Assembly (NCBI RefSeq): GCF_019212185.1
Contig: NZ_CP078138.1
Span: 4,446,501-4,510,500, forward strand
Length of the DNA stretch: 64,000 nucleotides
DNA from: Pseudomonas fluorescens
GTDB lineage: Bacteria > Pseudomonadota > Gammaproteobacteria > Pseudomonadales > Pseudomonadaceae
Direction of reading: 5' to 3'
Shown: positions 51,724-60,493 of the stretch, one piece after another
Layout: every line of letters starts with the position of its first letter
How positions within the stretch are numbered: the first letter of the stretch is position 1
Made by a program: the position numbers and the translations under genes
The notes under the pieces: model-generated
Seen by the model: the letters and a program-made list of their open reading frames with translations, nothing else
Told to the model about the DNA's origin: nothing
The model's database searches: none

Positions 51724-52835
51724 TGCGCGTCACCCACCATGCAGAACACACTGACACAATACAAGCATGACAATGTCATCACGTTGTAAATCAGAAAGGC
51801 GTCGAGGGGTGATAAATTCAGCCACGGCCGCAATGTAAACATGGCAATTAGCAGCGAACCCGCCCCAATAACGTAAACAATGTAGGACTTGGATTTAAGA
51901 TGTAAAAATGCCGAGAACACTGGACAGGTGATCGCAATCACAGCAGATGCCAGAATCTTCAGGTGCGGCGACAATGTGTTGAAAGCCAGGACGAATGCAA
52001 TAACCAGCAGCACATAAGCACAGGTAAAGGTTTTTAAATTGAACAGTCCCAGCGCACCGTCACCATCATTAATTCTTGTGTACACAAAATTGGTGACGAC
52101 AAAACCCGCCCCTGCCGCCACGACACTGAAGGCTATCAGCAAGTTATGAACCAATTCGAAGTCCGCGGTACCTGCATACAAGTCGCGCACGATATTGATA
52201 TCGTTTCTGTATATCAACGACAGAGCGATCCCGGAAAAAATCGTCGCCAGTCCCAAATAAATATTTTGGTTCGCAGGCAGACCAACCTGCTCTTGCGAAC
52301 GACTAATAACCGAGAGCAAGCCAGTAATCACCACCGCGGTCACTATCAACGTCGGTACTGACAAGGCACGGGTCAATATCAGGATCAAAATGCAGGCACC
52401 GATCGTCATGTAACGAAACGACGTCAGCGCCTGGAACTTCCATTTGTTTTGACTGGTGAGGTTAAAGGCCACTTTATGTGAAAGAAAATAACCGCATATC
52501 GCACCAATACCGGTCAAGATAAAATTTTCCACCATGCTGCCTGTCAGTAGTTGGCTGGCAGCCACCAACACACCCAGGCAAACCGCCAGGATTATCCCTG
52601 GGCTAGCGGTTTTCGACACATAGACCTGCACCCCCACAGCCTGGCCCACTTGAATACCGGTCAACAAAAAGGTCACTGATACAACACCCTGCTCAGTTAT
52701 ATAGTGACTACCCGTCAACCTTCCGGCGAGGTAGATAACCAAGTACACCGACACCAGATTAAATGCAGAGCATGCGAGAAACACAGCTCTTCTAACCGCG
52801 GTATGTCGTCTCGGGTGGTAGGCTTCTATCCACAA
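51720..52835 (-). CDS. Polytopic membrane protein, probable Wzx-type flippase
   Basis: A 371-residue protein with about 10-12 hydrophobic helices and no catalytic motif. Charged residues inside the membrane region (IYRNDINIVRDLYAGTADF) recall MOP-superfamily flippases such as Wzx, where similar RND segments occur. The locus has wzy, wzc and wza but no other flippase candidate, so it is the best choice. It is shorter than most Wzx proteins (400-480 residues). Its start overlaps the acetyltransferase by 44 bp, and no later Met fits. Confidence 0.6.
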   Translation of the reverse strand: MWIEAYHPRRHTAVRRAVFLACSAFNLVSVYLVIYLAGRLTGSHYITEQGVVSVTFLLTGIQVGQAVGVQVYVSKTASPGIILAVCLGVLVAASQLLTGSMVENFILTGIGAICGYFLSHKVAFNLTSQNKWKFQALTSFRYMTIGACILILILTRALSVPTLIVTAVVITGLLSVISRSQEQVGLPANQNIYLGLATIFSGIALSLIYRNDINIVRDLYAGTADFELVHNLLIAFSVVAAGAGFVVTNFVYTRINDGDGALGLFNLKTFTCAYVLLVIAFVLAFNTLSPHLKILASAVIAITCPVFSAFLHLKSKSYIVYVIGAGSLLIAMFTLRPWLNLSPLDAFLIYNVMTLSCLYCVSVFCMVGDAQ

Positions 52836-53247
52836 AACTGTTTGCTCCTATCACTGCATGTGCGCCGATCGTGACATTTCCTACAACTACAGAGTTCGGG
52901 TAAATCGTCACGCCATCCTGGAGCGTGGGATACCCTCTCTTGTTACCGATTGTGCATCCCTGATAGAGCGTTAAATTCTTTCCAATCACACTTCCCGAAC
53001 CAATGACTATCGACACCGGGTGTGGCAAATGCAGCCCTGCTTCAATTGACGCGCCATAGCCAACATCGATGGAATGCTTGGCAATCAACAGATTCCTGCT
53101 CAAGATATGCACCAGCTTGTTTTTCGACGCGGCAAGCCTCACCAGTAATGATGCATGGATGCTGGGGTTCAACAGTGACTTCAATACTGATTTGAAACCG
53201 GCATTACCATACACAGCGCGAATATCGCTTCTAATCAACGCAAACAC
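52792..53247 (-). CDS. Serine-acetyltransferase-like hexapeptide acyltransferase
   Basis: A 151-residue left-handed beta-helix acyltransferase. HLPHPVSIVIGSGSVIGKNL, TLYQGCTIGNKRGYPTLQDG and VVVGNVTIGAHAVIGANSFV are the hexapeptide coils typical of CysE C-termini. The catalytic His is in LHLPHPVS. The CysE N-terminal domain is reduced, as in polysaccharide O-acetyltransferases of the WcaB type. It probably O-acetylates the repeat unit. It follows the epimerase stop with no gap and overlaps the flippase-like gene. Confidence 0.85.
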   Translation of the reverse strand: MFALIRSDIRAVYGNAGFKSVLKSLLNPSIHASLLVRLAASKNKLVHILSRNLLIAKHSIDVGYGASIEAGLHLPHPVSIVIGSGSVIGKNLTLYQGCTIGNKRGYPTLQDGVTIYPNSVVVGNVTIGAHAVIGANSFVDRSLPPETTYRG

Positions 53248-54249
53248 TTAATGCTTTCCGTAAAAATCGGAATACCAACGCACAAACCGCTGCATTCCCT
53301 CTTCGATGGATACAACAGGTCGGTAACCGATGGCGTTGACCAACTCGTCGGTGTCCGCGTGGGTGGTATAAACATCGCCAGGCTGCATAGGCAGGAATTT
53401 CTTGATTGCCTTTTTCCCGGCACTGCTTTCAATGGCTTCGATAAACCGGGCCAAGGAAACAGGGGCGCCATTGCCGATGTTATAGACCCTATACGGCGCG
53501 CTGCTCTTATCCGGACTGGACATATCAAACTTGTCTTTTACCGGCAGCACATCCTGGATGCGAATAATGGATTCAACGATGTCATCGATATAGGTAAAGT
53601 CGCGAGACAGGTTTCCGTTGTTGTAAACCTCGATTTCCTTGCCCTCGATGATCGACTTCGTGAACTTGAAAGGCGCCATGTCGGGCCGTCCCCACGGGCC
53701 ATAAACAGTGAAGAATCGCAGGCCAGTGACCGGAATATTAAAAAGGTGTGAATAGGTATGAGCCATCAGCTCATTGGATCTTTTCGTAGCGGCATACAAT
53801 GAGATGGGGTGATCGACCGCCGATGATGTCTGGTAGGGCGTCGTATTGCTGGTGCCGTACACTGAACTGCTGGAGGCGTATACCAGATGCTCTATTCCGT
53901 TATTCCTGCAACCTTCAAGGATATTGAGGAATCCGTTGATATTGGAGTCCAAATACGCGTGCGGGTTGTCAATCGAATATCTAACACCTGCCTGGGCAGC
54001 GAGGTGAATCACTCGGTCGAATGGATACTCATGAAAAATGTGTGCAATCGCATTACCGTCGGAGAGATCAGTTTTGAAAAAGGTGAAGTTTTCCAGAGCC
54101 CTCAAAGGCTCGAGTCGCGCGTTCTTCAGTGTAGGGTCATAGTACGAGTTCACGTTGTCGATCCCGACTACCTCATGCCCTGCAGCACACAACTTATGGG
54201 CTACGGCACTTCCGATAAACCCTGCAGCACCCGTCACTAGATACTTCAT
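53248..54249 (-). CDS. NAD-dependent epimerase, UDP-glucuronate 4-epimerase type
   Basis: A 333-residue extended [72 protein letters not shown] and YAATKRSNELMAH (Tyr/Lys). RFFTVYGPWGRPDMAPFKFT is the mark of UDP-GlcA 4-epimerases (WbnF/LspL/GAE group), which use the Ugd product to make UDP-GalA. ATG 54249 follows AAGGGTGAG; a longer start at 54285 adds polar residues with no support. An ops/JUMPStart element lies 92 bp upstream. Confidence 0.88.
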   Translation of the reverse strand: MKYLVTGAAGFIGSAVAHKLCAAGHEVVGIDNVNSYYDPTLKNARLEPLRALENFTFFKTDLSDGNAIAHIFHEYPFDRVIHLAAQAGVRYSIDNPHAYLDSNINGFLNILEGCRNNGIEHLVYASSSSVYGTSNTTPYQTSSAVDHPISLYAATKRSNELMAHTYSHLFNIPVTGLRFFTVYGPWGRPDMAPFKFTKSIIEGKEIEVYNNGNLSRDFTYIDDIVESIIRIQDVLPVKDKFDMSSPDKSSAPYRVYNIGNGAPVSLARFIEAIESSAGKKAIKKFLPMQPGDVYTTHADTDELVNAIGYRPVVSIEEGMQRFVRWYSDFYGKH

Positions 54250-54341
54250 CATCTCACCCTTATTACCGTCACTCTTACAGAGCAATTGGAGTTGAAGTCA
54301 TTTCAACCGGGACAGCCGAATACCGATCACTAAAATCCGCA

Positions 54342-54370
54342 CACGCTACCGCCCCAGGGTTTAACATCAG
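54342..54370 (-). promoter_or_regulatory. ops element in a JUMPStart-like leader (RfaH recruitment site)
   Basis: On the minus strand, 54353-54342 reads GGCGGTAGCGTG, identical to the 12-bp ops element that pauses RNA polymerase and loads RfaH. The bases just upstream (54370-54354, CTGATGTTAAACCCTGG) match much of the JUMPStart consensus, including TGTTAA. It sits between wzc and the epimerase gene, on the coding strand and upstream of about 16 kb of polysaccharide genes. Confidence 0.85.
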
Positions 54371-54458
54371 TATCCTGAGAACGGTATTTCAATGGCTTCA
54401 GAGCTAATTAAAAATTCTAAACAGATAAATGACGATCAAACCGCTCCGTCCAACTTAA

Positions 54459-56687
54459 TCAGGCGCTGTCGGATTTGTAATCGTAGTGGTAATACCCGTA
54501 ATCACCGTAACCATAAGCCGATGCGCGCTTTTCGACACCGTTGAATATCGCGCCTTTGAGCTCAATACCGTTCTGCGCGAAACGACGCATGGTCAGTTGT
54601 ATTTCACGCGCGGGGTTCAGGCCAAATCGAGTGACAATAAGGTTTGTGCCTGACAGACGACCCACAATCGCAGCATCCGTCACAGCAAGTAAGGGTGGCG
54701 TGTCCAATATCACCAGATCGTATCGGCTGCTTACTTCGTCCAAGAACGCTGTAAAATTCGCTTTCATCAAAAGTTCAGATGGATTGGGTGGGATTCGTCC
54801 CCGGGAAATGAAGTCGAATCCACTGACTGACGTTGGATGGATAGCCGTATCCAGGGAGCATTGTCGGGACAGAACGTCGGAAAGCCCATTCTCCGAACCT
54901 GTCCCGAGCAACTTGTGCAGGTAGCCTTTGCGCATGTCCACGTCGACCAACAACACTCGACGACCCGCCTGGGCGATAACGGCCGCCAGGTTTCCCGAAA
55001 CAAAGGTCTTACCCACCGCCGGACTTGGGCCGGAAATCATCAGTCGATTATTCTTCGCTTCCAGCGTTGCAAAGTGCAGGCTGGTACGCAGGCTGCGCAG
55101 GGCTTCAATCGCGAGATCCGTAGGGTGGTCCATCGCCAGCAGATGCATCGACTTGCTCGCACTTGCCCGACTACGCGACAACTTATCGTCTTCGGTTTTC
55201 TGCAAGGCGCTGTACGGGATGGACGCATAAACCGGCAACCCAAGTTGCTCAATGGCTTCCGGTGATTCCAGCCCACGATTCAGGGCTTTGCGAAGCAAAA
55301 CCAGTGCAATTGCGAAAAAGGCACCCAACAAGGTCATGGTCAGTACGAACAGTGCCTTTTGAGGTTTGACCGGTTTACTTTGATCAACATCAGCCTCGTC
55401 GATCAAATGCACATTACCCACGGTCCCGGCACGCATCACGTCCAGTTCCTGAGACTTGTTCAGCAGTTGGGTATAGATTTCGTTACCCACCTGGACATCA
55501 CGGGTAAGACTGAACAGCTCTTTCTGTGTGGCTGGCAGCCCCTCGACTTTTTTGATTAAGGAGCTTTGCTTGGAAGTGAGTTCCGCAAGCTGCGTCATCA
55601 ATGCGCGATACGCTGGATGTTGCCCGGTAAACTTACGATCCATCTCGGCACGCTGAAGCTTCAACGTCGAAATGCTCGAGTCCAGTGCAACAATCTGGTC
55701 CAGAATGGCTTTGGTTTCCAGGCTGATATCAATCGACTTGCTGTGAATCTGGTATTCATTGAGCGCTTTCTCGGCTTTCTCCAGATCCCTCTTGACCACT
55801 GGCAGCTGTTCTCTCAGGAAGTCCAGGCTGGCAGCCGCCTCTGCTGACGTACGATCAATATTCTGCCGTACGTACAACCTTATGATTTCGTTAAGCGTGC
55901 GGATCGCTCGGTCGGCATCAGTGTCCTCCAGAGCAAGGGAAAGGATGCCCGAATCCTTGCCCCGCTCGAATACATCGAGGACCTTTTGATACTCGATGAT
56001 TGTGGCCATACGCGGCTGGCGAGTAACGGTAAACTCTGCCCCCGGATTGGCGCTGAGGGCTTTGACACTGATCTTCAAACCGTCCTGGTCGAAAGCTTCG
56101 CCAACACTGCTGCTGGCGAGCGTGTTGCCGTCCTCATCGAGCACGGTGTAGGTACCATTGTCACCTGCAACAAACGTCATCGGCTCGCCCAGCAAAGCTT
56201 GTGGAACCTGCAGCTCGGAAATAACCAGTTCTTCGCCACCCCACGTGAAACTGTTAAAGCCGAACCAGGGCGCGGCGACCTCTTGCGGGCGATCGGGTTC
56301 GAAACGACGAGCGATGAACGCGCCAATCACCGGAAAGTAATTGGGTTCAACTTCGACATCCAGATTCAGATTATCAATGGCCTTGCCCAATACAGAGCGG
56401 GACTTGATCAACTCAATCTCGGTCACGGAAGGCGACTCCTGTCCCAACATACTGCTTATGTTGGAAAAGCCGAGCATGTCATTCTTTTTGGCTTCCACTT
56501 GCACCAGTGCGTTGGCTCTATATACAGGTGTCGAAAGAACAGCATACGCGGCCCCCGCCACCATAAATGCACCTGCCACCATGGCAATTAATAGTTTGTG
56601 ATCGATGAGCGTCCCGACCAGGCCGAGCAGATCAATCTCATTACTACTGTCTTCCTGAACATTGAGTACTGGCGCTTGTTGCTGCAT
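54459..56687 (-). CDS. wzc: Wzc, polysaccharide co-polymerase and tyrosine autokinase
   Basis: The 742-residue inner-membrane protein controls chain length and export with Wza. The N-terminal Wzz domain includes a first helix near 30-50. Periplasmic coiled coils follow (KRDLEKAEKALNEYQIHSKS), and a second helix lies near 445-465. The cytoplasmic kinase has Walker A GPSPAVGKTFVSGNLA, Walker A' LLVDVDMRKG and Walker B LVILDTPP. The tail AYGYGDYGYYHYDYKS has seven tyrosines for autophosphorylation. It follows wzb by 39 bp. About 210 bp holding an ops element lie before the next gene. Confidence 0.96.
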   Translation of the reverse strand: MQQQAPVLNVQEDSSNEIDLLGLVGTLIDHKLLIAMVAGAFMVAGAAYAVLSTPVYRANALVQVEAKKNDMLGFSNISSMLGQESPSVTEIELIKSRSVLGKAIDNLNLDVEVEPNYFPVIGAFIARRFEPDRPQEVAAPWFGFNSFTWGGEELVISELQVPQALLGEPMTFVAGDNGTYTVLDEDGNTLASSSVGEAFDQDGLKISVKALSANPGAEFTVTRQPRMATIIEYQKVLDVFERGKDSGILSLALEDTDADRAIRTLNEIIRLYVRQNIDRTSAEAAASLDFLREQLPVVKRDLEKAEKALNEYQIHSKSIDISLETKAILDQIVALDSSISTLKLQRAEMDRKFTGQHPAYRALMTQLAELTSKQSSLIKKVEGLPATQKELFSLTRDVQVGNEIYTQLLNKSQELDVMRAGTVGNVHLIDEADVDQSKPVKPQKALFVLTMTLLGAFFAIALVLLRKALNRGLESPEAIEQLGLPVYASIPYSALQKTEDDKLSRSRASASKSMHLLAMDHPTDLAIEALRSLRTSLHFATLEAKNNRLMISGPSPAVGKTFVSGNLAAVIAQAGRRVLLVDVDMRKGYLHKLLGTGSENGLSDVLSRQCSLDTAIHPTSVSGFDFISRGRIPPNPSELLMKANFTAFLDEVSSRYDLVILDTPPLLAVTDAAIVGRLSGTNLIVTRFGLNPAREIQLTMRRFAQNGIELKGAIFNGVEKRASAYGYGDYGYYHYDYKSDSA

Positions 56688-56726
56688 AAGTGGATTTCTT
56701 TGCCTTGAAACAATTCTAGAAAATGG

Positions 56727-57170
56727 TCAGCAGCGTACGAGACGCTGTGCCCAGGCATTTACCGCTTCTTCGATCAACGCTATGGCGTGTTTAAAAGCAG
56801 GCTCGCCTTGACGATAGGGATCACTGATTTCACGATCCTCCTGCCACTTACCCAAGAGGACTACCTTGCCTCGCGCTTCCGGGGCGATGGCCAGCACCGC
56901 AGATACATGCTTGCGCTCCATCACCAGAATCAGATCCGCCCACTTCACACATTCAGGGGTCAATTGCTTACCCTTGTGATCAATCTCCAGATGCTCGCGT
57001 TCTGCGAGCAGTTTGTGCGCGGTTGGCTCAATGGAGCCGCCGACCAAGGCCGCTATACCTGCCGACCTGACCTCGACGTCACTGTCCTTTAACCTGTCGC
57101 GCAACAGTATTTCTGCAGTCGGACTGCGGCAGATATTGCCGATGCAGACAATCAGAACTTTCTTTAACAC
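56727..57170 (-). CDS. wzb: Wzb, low-molecular-weight protein tyrosine phosphatase
   Basis: About 147 residues. P-loop VCIGNICRSPTAE (C-x5-R-S) at the N-terminus and general-acid motif SDPYRQGE near the C-terminus. It removes phosphate from the Wzc tail so that polymerisation can cycle. GTG 57170 is chosen because GGGAGG lies 5 bp upstream and the domain begins right after it. An ATG at 57218 would add an unconserved tail. It is probably the first gene of the minus-strand series. Confidence 0.94.
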   Translation of the reverse strand: MLKKVLIVCIGNICRSPTAEILLRDRLKDSDVEVRSAGIAALVGGSIEPTAHKLLAEREHLEIDHKGKQLTPECVKWADLILVMERKHVSAVLAIAPEARGKVVLLGKWQEDREISDPYRQGEPAFKHAIALIEEAVNAWAQRLVRC

Positions 57171-57558
57171 GGCAACCTCCCTGGATCCGCAACCCTTTAC
57201 GCTTCGTATAGATGGCAATTCCTGGCCTTGAGCGCCGCGAGCTTCTTGCTTGCGCGTTCAGAACAATTACCAAACCTCAGAAAACTGGAAGGTACGCCAC
57301 AATAAACGGTGAACAATCACACACAGCGATTCACGGGTGTATTTAATGCCATAACATCCGAATCAGGTCCACTTACAATAACGGACAGTAAATAACAGCC
57401 CACACAGAAAGCAGACCGAATTTAACATCTGGTATTTTCCGCGTGCTTTTACTTTACGCAATATGCTATCTAATCGACGAGCAGATTAAATCATTTAAAC
57501 GCCAGTTCCCTATATATAAATAACATTATCAACATCCACTTTATAACAGAGACCTTAC
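57171..57558. promoter_or_regulatory. AT-rich divergent promoter region between wzb and galU
   Basis: 388 bp without a gene, with AT-rich stretches (CTATATATAAATAAC near 57511-57525). It must hold promoters for wzb-wzc on one side and galU on the other. The TATATATAAATA stretch about 40 bp ahead of galU could include a -10 box. Confidence 0.5.
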
Positions 57559-58392
57559 ATGATCCGTAAATGCCTCTTTCCCGCAGCCGGCTACGGCACA
57601 CGTTTCCTACCCGCGACAAAGGCCATGCCCAAGGAAATGCTGCCTGTGGTGAATAAGCCTCTGATTCAGTACGGCGTGGAGGAAGCCAGGGCTGCGGGGT
57701 TGCAGCACATGGCGATCGTTACCGGGCGAGGTAAGCGCGCACTGGAAGATCATTTTGATATCAGTTACGAACTGGAACATCAGATTCGCGGTAGCGAAAA
57801 AGAAAAGTTTTTGTCTGGCACACGAGAGCTGATGGAGGCTTGCACCTTTTCCTACACTCGCCAGGTGCAGATGATGGGCCTGGGGCATGCGATTTTGTCA
57901 GGACAGCCCTTGATCGGCGACGAGCCCTTTGCCGTGGTGCTGGCTGATGACCTGTGCCTGAACCTGGAAGGAGAAGGTGTTCTGTCGCAGATGATCGCTC
58001 TGTATAAGCAGTTCCGATGCTCCATCGTCGCCATTCAGGAAGTCCCTGCCGACCAGACCCACAAATATGGCGTGATTGCCGGCGAGCCCATTCGTGATGA
58101 CCTCTTCCGTGTCAGCCACATGGTCGAGAAGCCCCAACCGGAGGACGCGCCATCGAACCTGGCGATCATTGGCCGTTACATTCTCACGCCGGATATCTTT
58201 GACCTCATCGCCGACACCGAACCCGGCAAAGGTGGCGAAATCCAGATTACCGACGCGCTGATGAAGCAGGCGCAAAAAGGCTGTGTACTTGCCTATAAGT
58301 TCAAGGGACAGCGATTCGACTGCGGCGGCGCAGAGGGCTATATAGAAGCGACTAATTTTTGCTACGAGCATTTGTACAAGAAAGGCCTGTAA
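57559..58392 (+). CDS. galU: UTP-glucose-1-phosphate uridylyltransferase
   Basis: Makes UDP-glucose, the donor for WcaJ and the substrate of Ugd. The 277-residue protein shows FPAAGYGTRFLPATKAMPKE, the LADDLCLNLEG metal-binding region, VSHMVEKPQPEDAPSNLAII and KGQRFDCGGAEGYIEATNFC. Length is slightly under the E. coli enzyme but normal for Pseudomonas. It is the only nucleotide-sugar gene of the locus on the plus strand. Confidence 0.96.
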   Translation: MIRKCLFPAAGYGTRFLPATKAMPKEMLPVVNKPLIQYGVEEARAAGLQHMAIVTGRGKRALEDHFDISYELEHQIRGSEKEKFLSGTRELMEACTFSYTRQVQMMGLGHAILSGQPLIGDEPFAVVLADDLCLNLEGEGVLSQMIALYKQFRCSIVAIQEVPADQTHKYGVIAGEPIRDDLFRVSHMVEKPQPEDAPSNLAIIGRYILTPDIFDLIADTEPGKGGEIQITDALMKQAQKGCVLAYKFKGQRFDCGGAEGYIEATNFCYEHLYKKGL

Positions 58393-58450
58393 CAAGGATC
58401 TTGGGCTATGGGTCGGCAGTTCAGCGCGGCCCACATTGACAGGGAACATC

Positions 58451-58885
58451 ATGAACGCTTCCAGATCACCGATCGATTTCGCCAGCCAATCATTGGACTC
58501 CATTGCACCGGGAAACAGGGTTATTGGGCACAGGTGCGCCGAAGGCAGCAGTGGATTGATGGCCTGGTTGCGATCCTATGAACCCCAATGCCCCTCGCCC
58601 CACTCCAAATGGCTGGTCGAGCGCATCGGCATTTTTCCATCTTCCGGAAACATCCGATGCAGGGTTCGCTGTACGTCGACCGTACTTGAGAACCTTCGCT
58701 CTGTTTACGCTAATGGGGTGTTGGACATGGAGGAAAAGGACGGGTTAAGCATGACGTTCGCTGAGTGGCGTTTCAGGATTGGCCTTCTCGATAACAACCA
58801 CGAAATGCTGCTGACCGTTGAAAGTCGGGGCGACGTCTCATTGATGAAGGCGAAAACGGCGGAGTTGTTGGAAAGAATCAGTTGA
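58451..58885 (+). pseudogene. Phosphomannomutase C-terminal domain remnant
   Basis: A 144-residue open frame. The last 85 residues match the final domain of ManB/AlgC-type phosphohexomutases: RIGIFPSSGNIRCRV, VLENLRSVYANGVLDMEEKD, GLSMTFAEWRFRIG and LTVESRGDVSLMKAKTAELL. The phosphate-binding RxSNTEP loop that should follow WRFRI is replaced by GLLDNNHE. The three catalytic N-terminal domains, with the phosphoserine, are absent, and the first 55 residues look unrelated. It cannot be an active mutase; it is a decayed gene or a reused domain. AGGGAA precedes ATG 58451. Its 3' end overlaps the next, opposite gene by 8 bp. Confidence 0.7.
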
Positions 58886-60488
58886 GCGTGTTCTCCTCTT
58901 CTATCGAGCCTTCCCCTCGAAGGGAAAGTGGAGCGGCGTAGTTGTGACTGATGCGGTTGCGCAGGATCAGATTTCCACGAGATCCGCGGTCCTCTACGAT
59001 TCCGTACTTGTTGCTCAAACAACTCACGCCCTCGACCCTGACCCCGTTGGCGTTCGCCAGTCTAAGCCCGGTAGACAGGCATTCGGATAAAAACCCACCC
59101 ATAACCATACCCTGGCTTGCAGGCTTGCCTGGCGAACCAAGCTGAATGCCATGCTGCCAGGTCCGCTTGACGATAGGGTTGGTTATCCAGAAACGCTCAG
59201 TGTTTTGCAACGTGACACCGGATGACAGATCGACACCTTGCCCACGAAGGTTATGGATTTGCAGATTGTCCAGTCGAACCCCGTTTGAATCTTCGATCAG
59301 CACACCTCGCTGTGCATCGAGTGCCTGGAAATTGTCGATCTGCACATCCCTGCAACTGATCATCCTTGCACAATAATCGCCATTTTCCTCGCAGCGACCA
59401 ATGAGATTGGAGACCTTGATATCCGAGATTTTTTGGGTAAGTCCTTCATCCGAAAAATAGAATGCAAAACCACCTTGATGGATCCGGCCAACCTTACCCT
59501 CTACTCCGTTGATAGTGATGTGCCGTATGGCGCTGCTGATGCCTGCGCGCACATGCAGTTTGATCAGACTCGACTGCGCAGAATCGAGTGTGTTGTTCAC
59601 AACGGTGGCGTATTCAATATCCCCGGACTCATCGACGCCCGGCACCTCTTGGGTGAATGCGATACAGTCATCCCCCGTGCGCACACGATTGTTGGCCACC
59701 ACGATGTTCCTGGACTGACCTTTAAAATGCCATCCGTCCGTCAAGACTTCGGTACTTTCGACATCGGTATCATTGCCGTAAATCAGTACGCGGCTGCAGT
59801 TCTGAAATTTCGTCGTCCAGTCCGAGTACGTGTTGCGAATCCTGATATTGACAACCGAAACCAGGCTGCTGTTAAAAAACACAATGTGTTTGCCCACTCT
59901 CCCGGACCTGGATTTGATAACACCTCCACCAAAAACCAGCACATTGGAAACGCCCTTGCGGTCGCCTTTGTTTTTTATCGTGCCGGCGAAAGTGCCGAGA
60001 CTGTTAAAGTCTTTCAGCAGCGTTGTTTGCGCAGGAATATACAATCTCGAATGACTCCCCAACTCCAGCGGCTGAGTCAGTCGAAGCATTCCTGGAGGCA
60101 ACACACAGATCAGGCCTCGCGTTTCCGCGCAGTCGATTGCCGCCTGAATCGCGTGACTCCAATTCCAGCCAGCTCTGTCATGAGCCGCCTTTTTTTCGAT
60201 CAAATGCTCAAACTGCCTCACTTCAACATGCTGTGATTGAAGAGCATCCGTCTCACTCTCGATGGCCCGCGTCAATGAACGGCTCGCCCAGCCGAGATTC
60301 ACGCCTTGATCCGCCTTAATCAGATCCTGGGCGAACGCTGAAGACGCATTATCTGCCGGAACCAAAGGAAGCTGGGTGTCAGCACGGGATTGCTGGATTC
60401 GCCCTGCCCCGGTAAACAACCCGGCGCTGGCAACACCTGCTATTCGTATAAAAGCACGCCGGGTTAATGATGCACACACTTCGTTCAT
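58878..60488 (-). CDS. Tat-exported right-handed beta-helix protein, putative polysaccharide lyase/hydrolase
   Basis: A 536-residue protein. The N-terminus has a twin-arginine signal (SLTRRAFIRIAGVASAGLF) with an A-D-T cleavage region near 37. The mature part opens with a pectate-lyase-like stretch (WSHAIQAAIDCAETRGLICV). It continues with parallel beta-helix coils rich in Asn and Gly (RNIVVANNRVRTGDDCIAFT, GVRLDNLQIHNLRGQGVDLS). GDDCIAF resembles the catalytic Asp-Asp site of GH28 polygalacturonases. It lies beside a uronic-acid polymer locus, so cleavage or trimming of that polymer in the periplasm is likely. A second beta-helix gene lies 5 bp upstream. Confidence 0.8.
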   Translation of the reverse strand: MNEVCASLTRRAFIRIAGVASAGLFTGAGRIQQSRADTQLPLVPADNASSAFAQDLIKADQGVNLGWASRSLTRAIESETDALQSQHVEVRQFEHLIEKKAAHDRAGWNWSHAIQAAIDCAETRGLICVLPPGMLRLTQPLELGSHSRLYIPAQTTLLKDFNSLGTFAGTIKNKGDRKGVSNVLVFGGGVIKSRSGRVGKHIVFFNSSLVSVVNIRIRNTYSDWTTKFQNCSRVLIYGNDTDVESTEVLTDGWHFKGQSRNIVVANNRVRTGDDCIAFTQEVPGVDESGDIEYATVVNNTLDSAQSSLIKLHVRAGISSAIRHITINGVEGKVGRIHQGGFAFYFSDEGLTQKISDIKVSNLIGRCEENGDYCARMISCRDVQIDNFQALDAQRGVLIEDSNGVRLDNLQIHNLRGQGVDLSSGVTLQNTERFWITNPIVKRTWQHGIQLGSPGKPASQGMVMGGFLSECLSTGLRLANANGVRVEGVSCLSNKYGIVEDRGSRGNLILRNRISHNYAAPLSLRGEGSIEEENTLN

Positions 60489-60493
60489 ACCGT

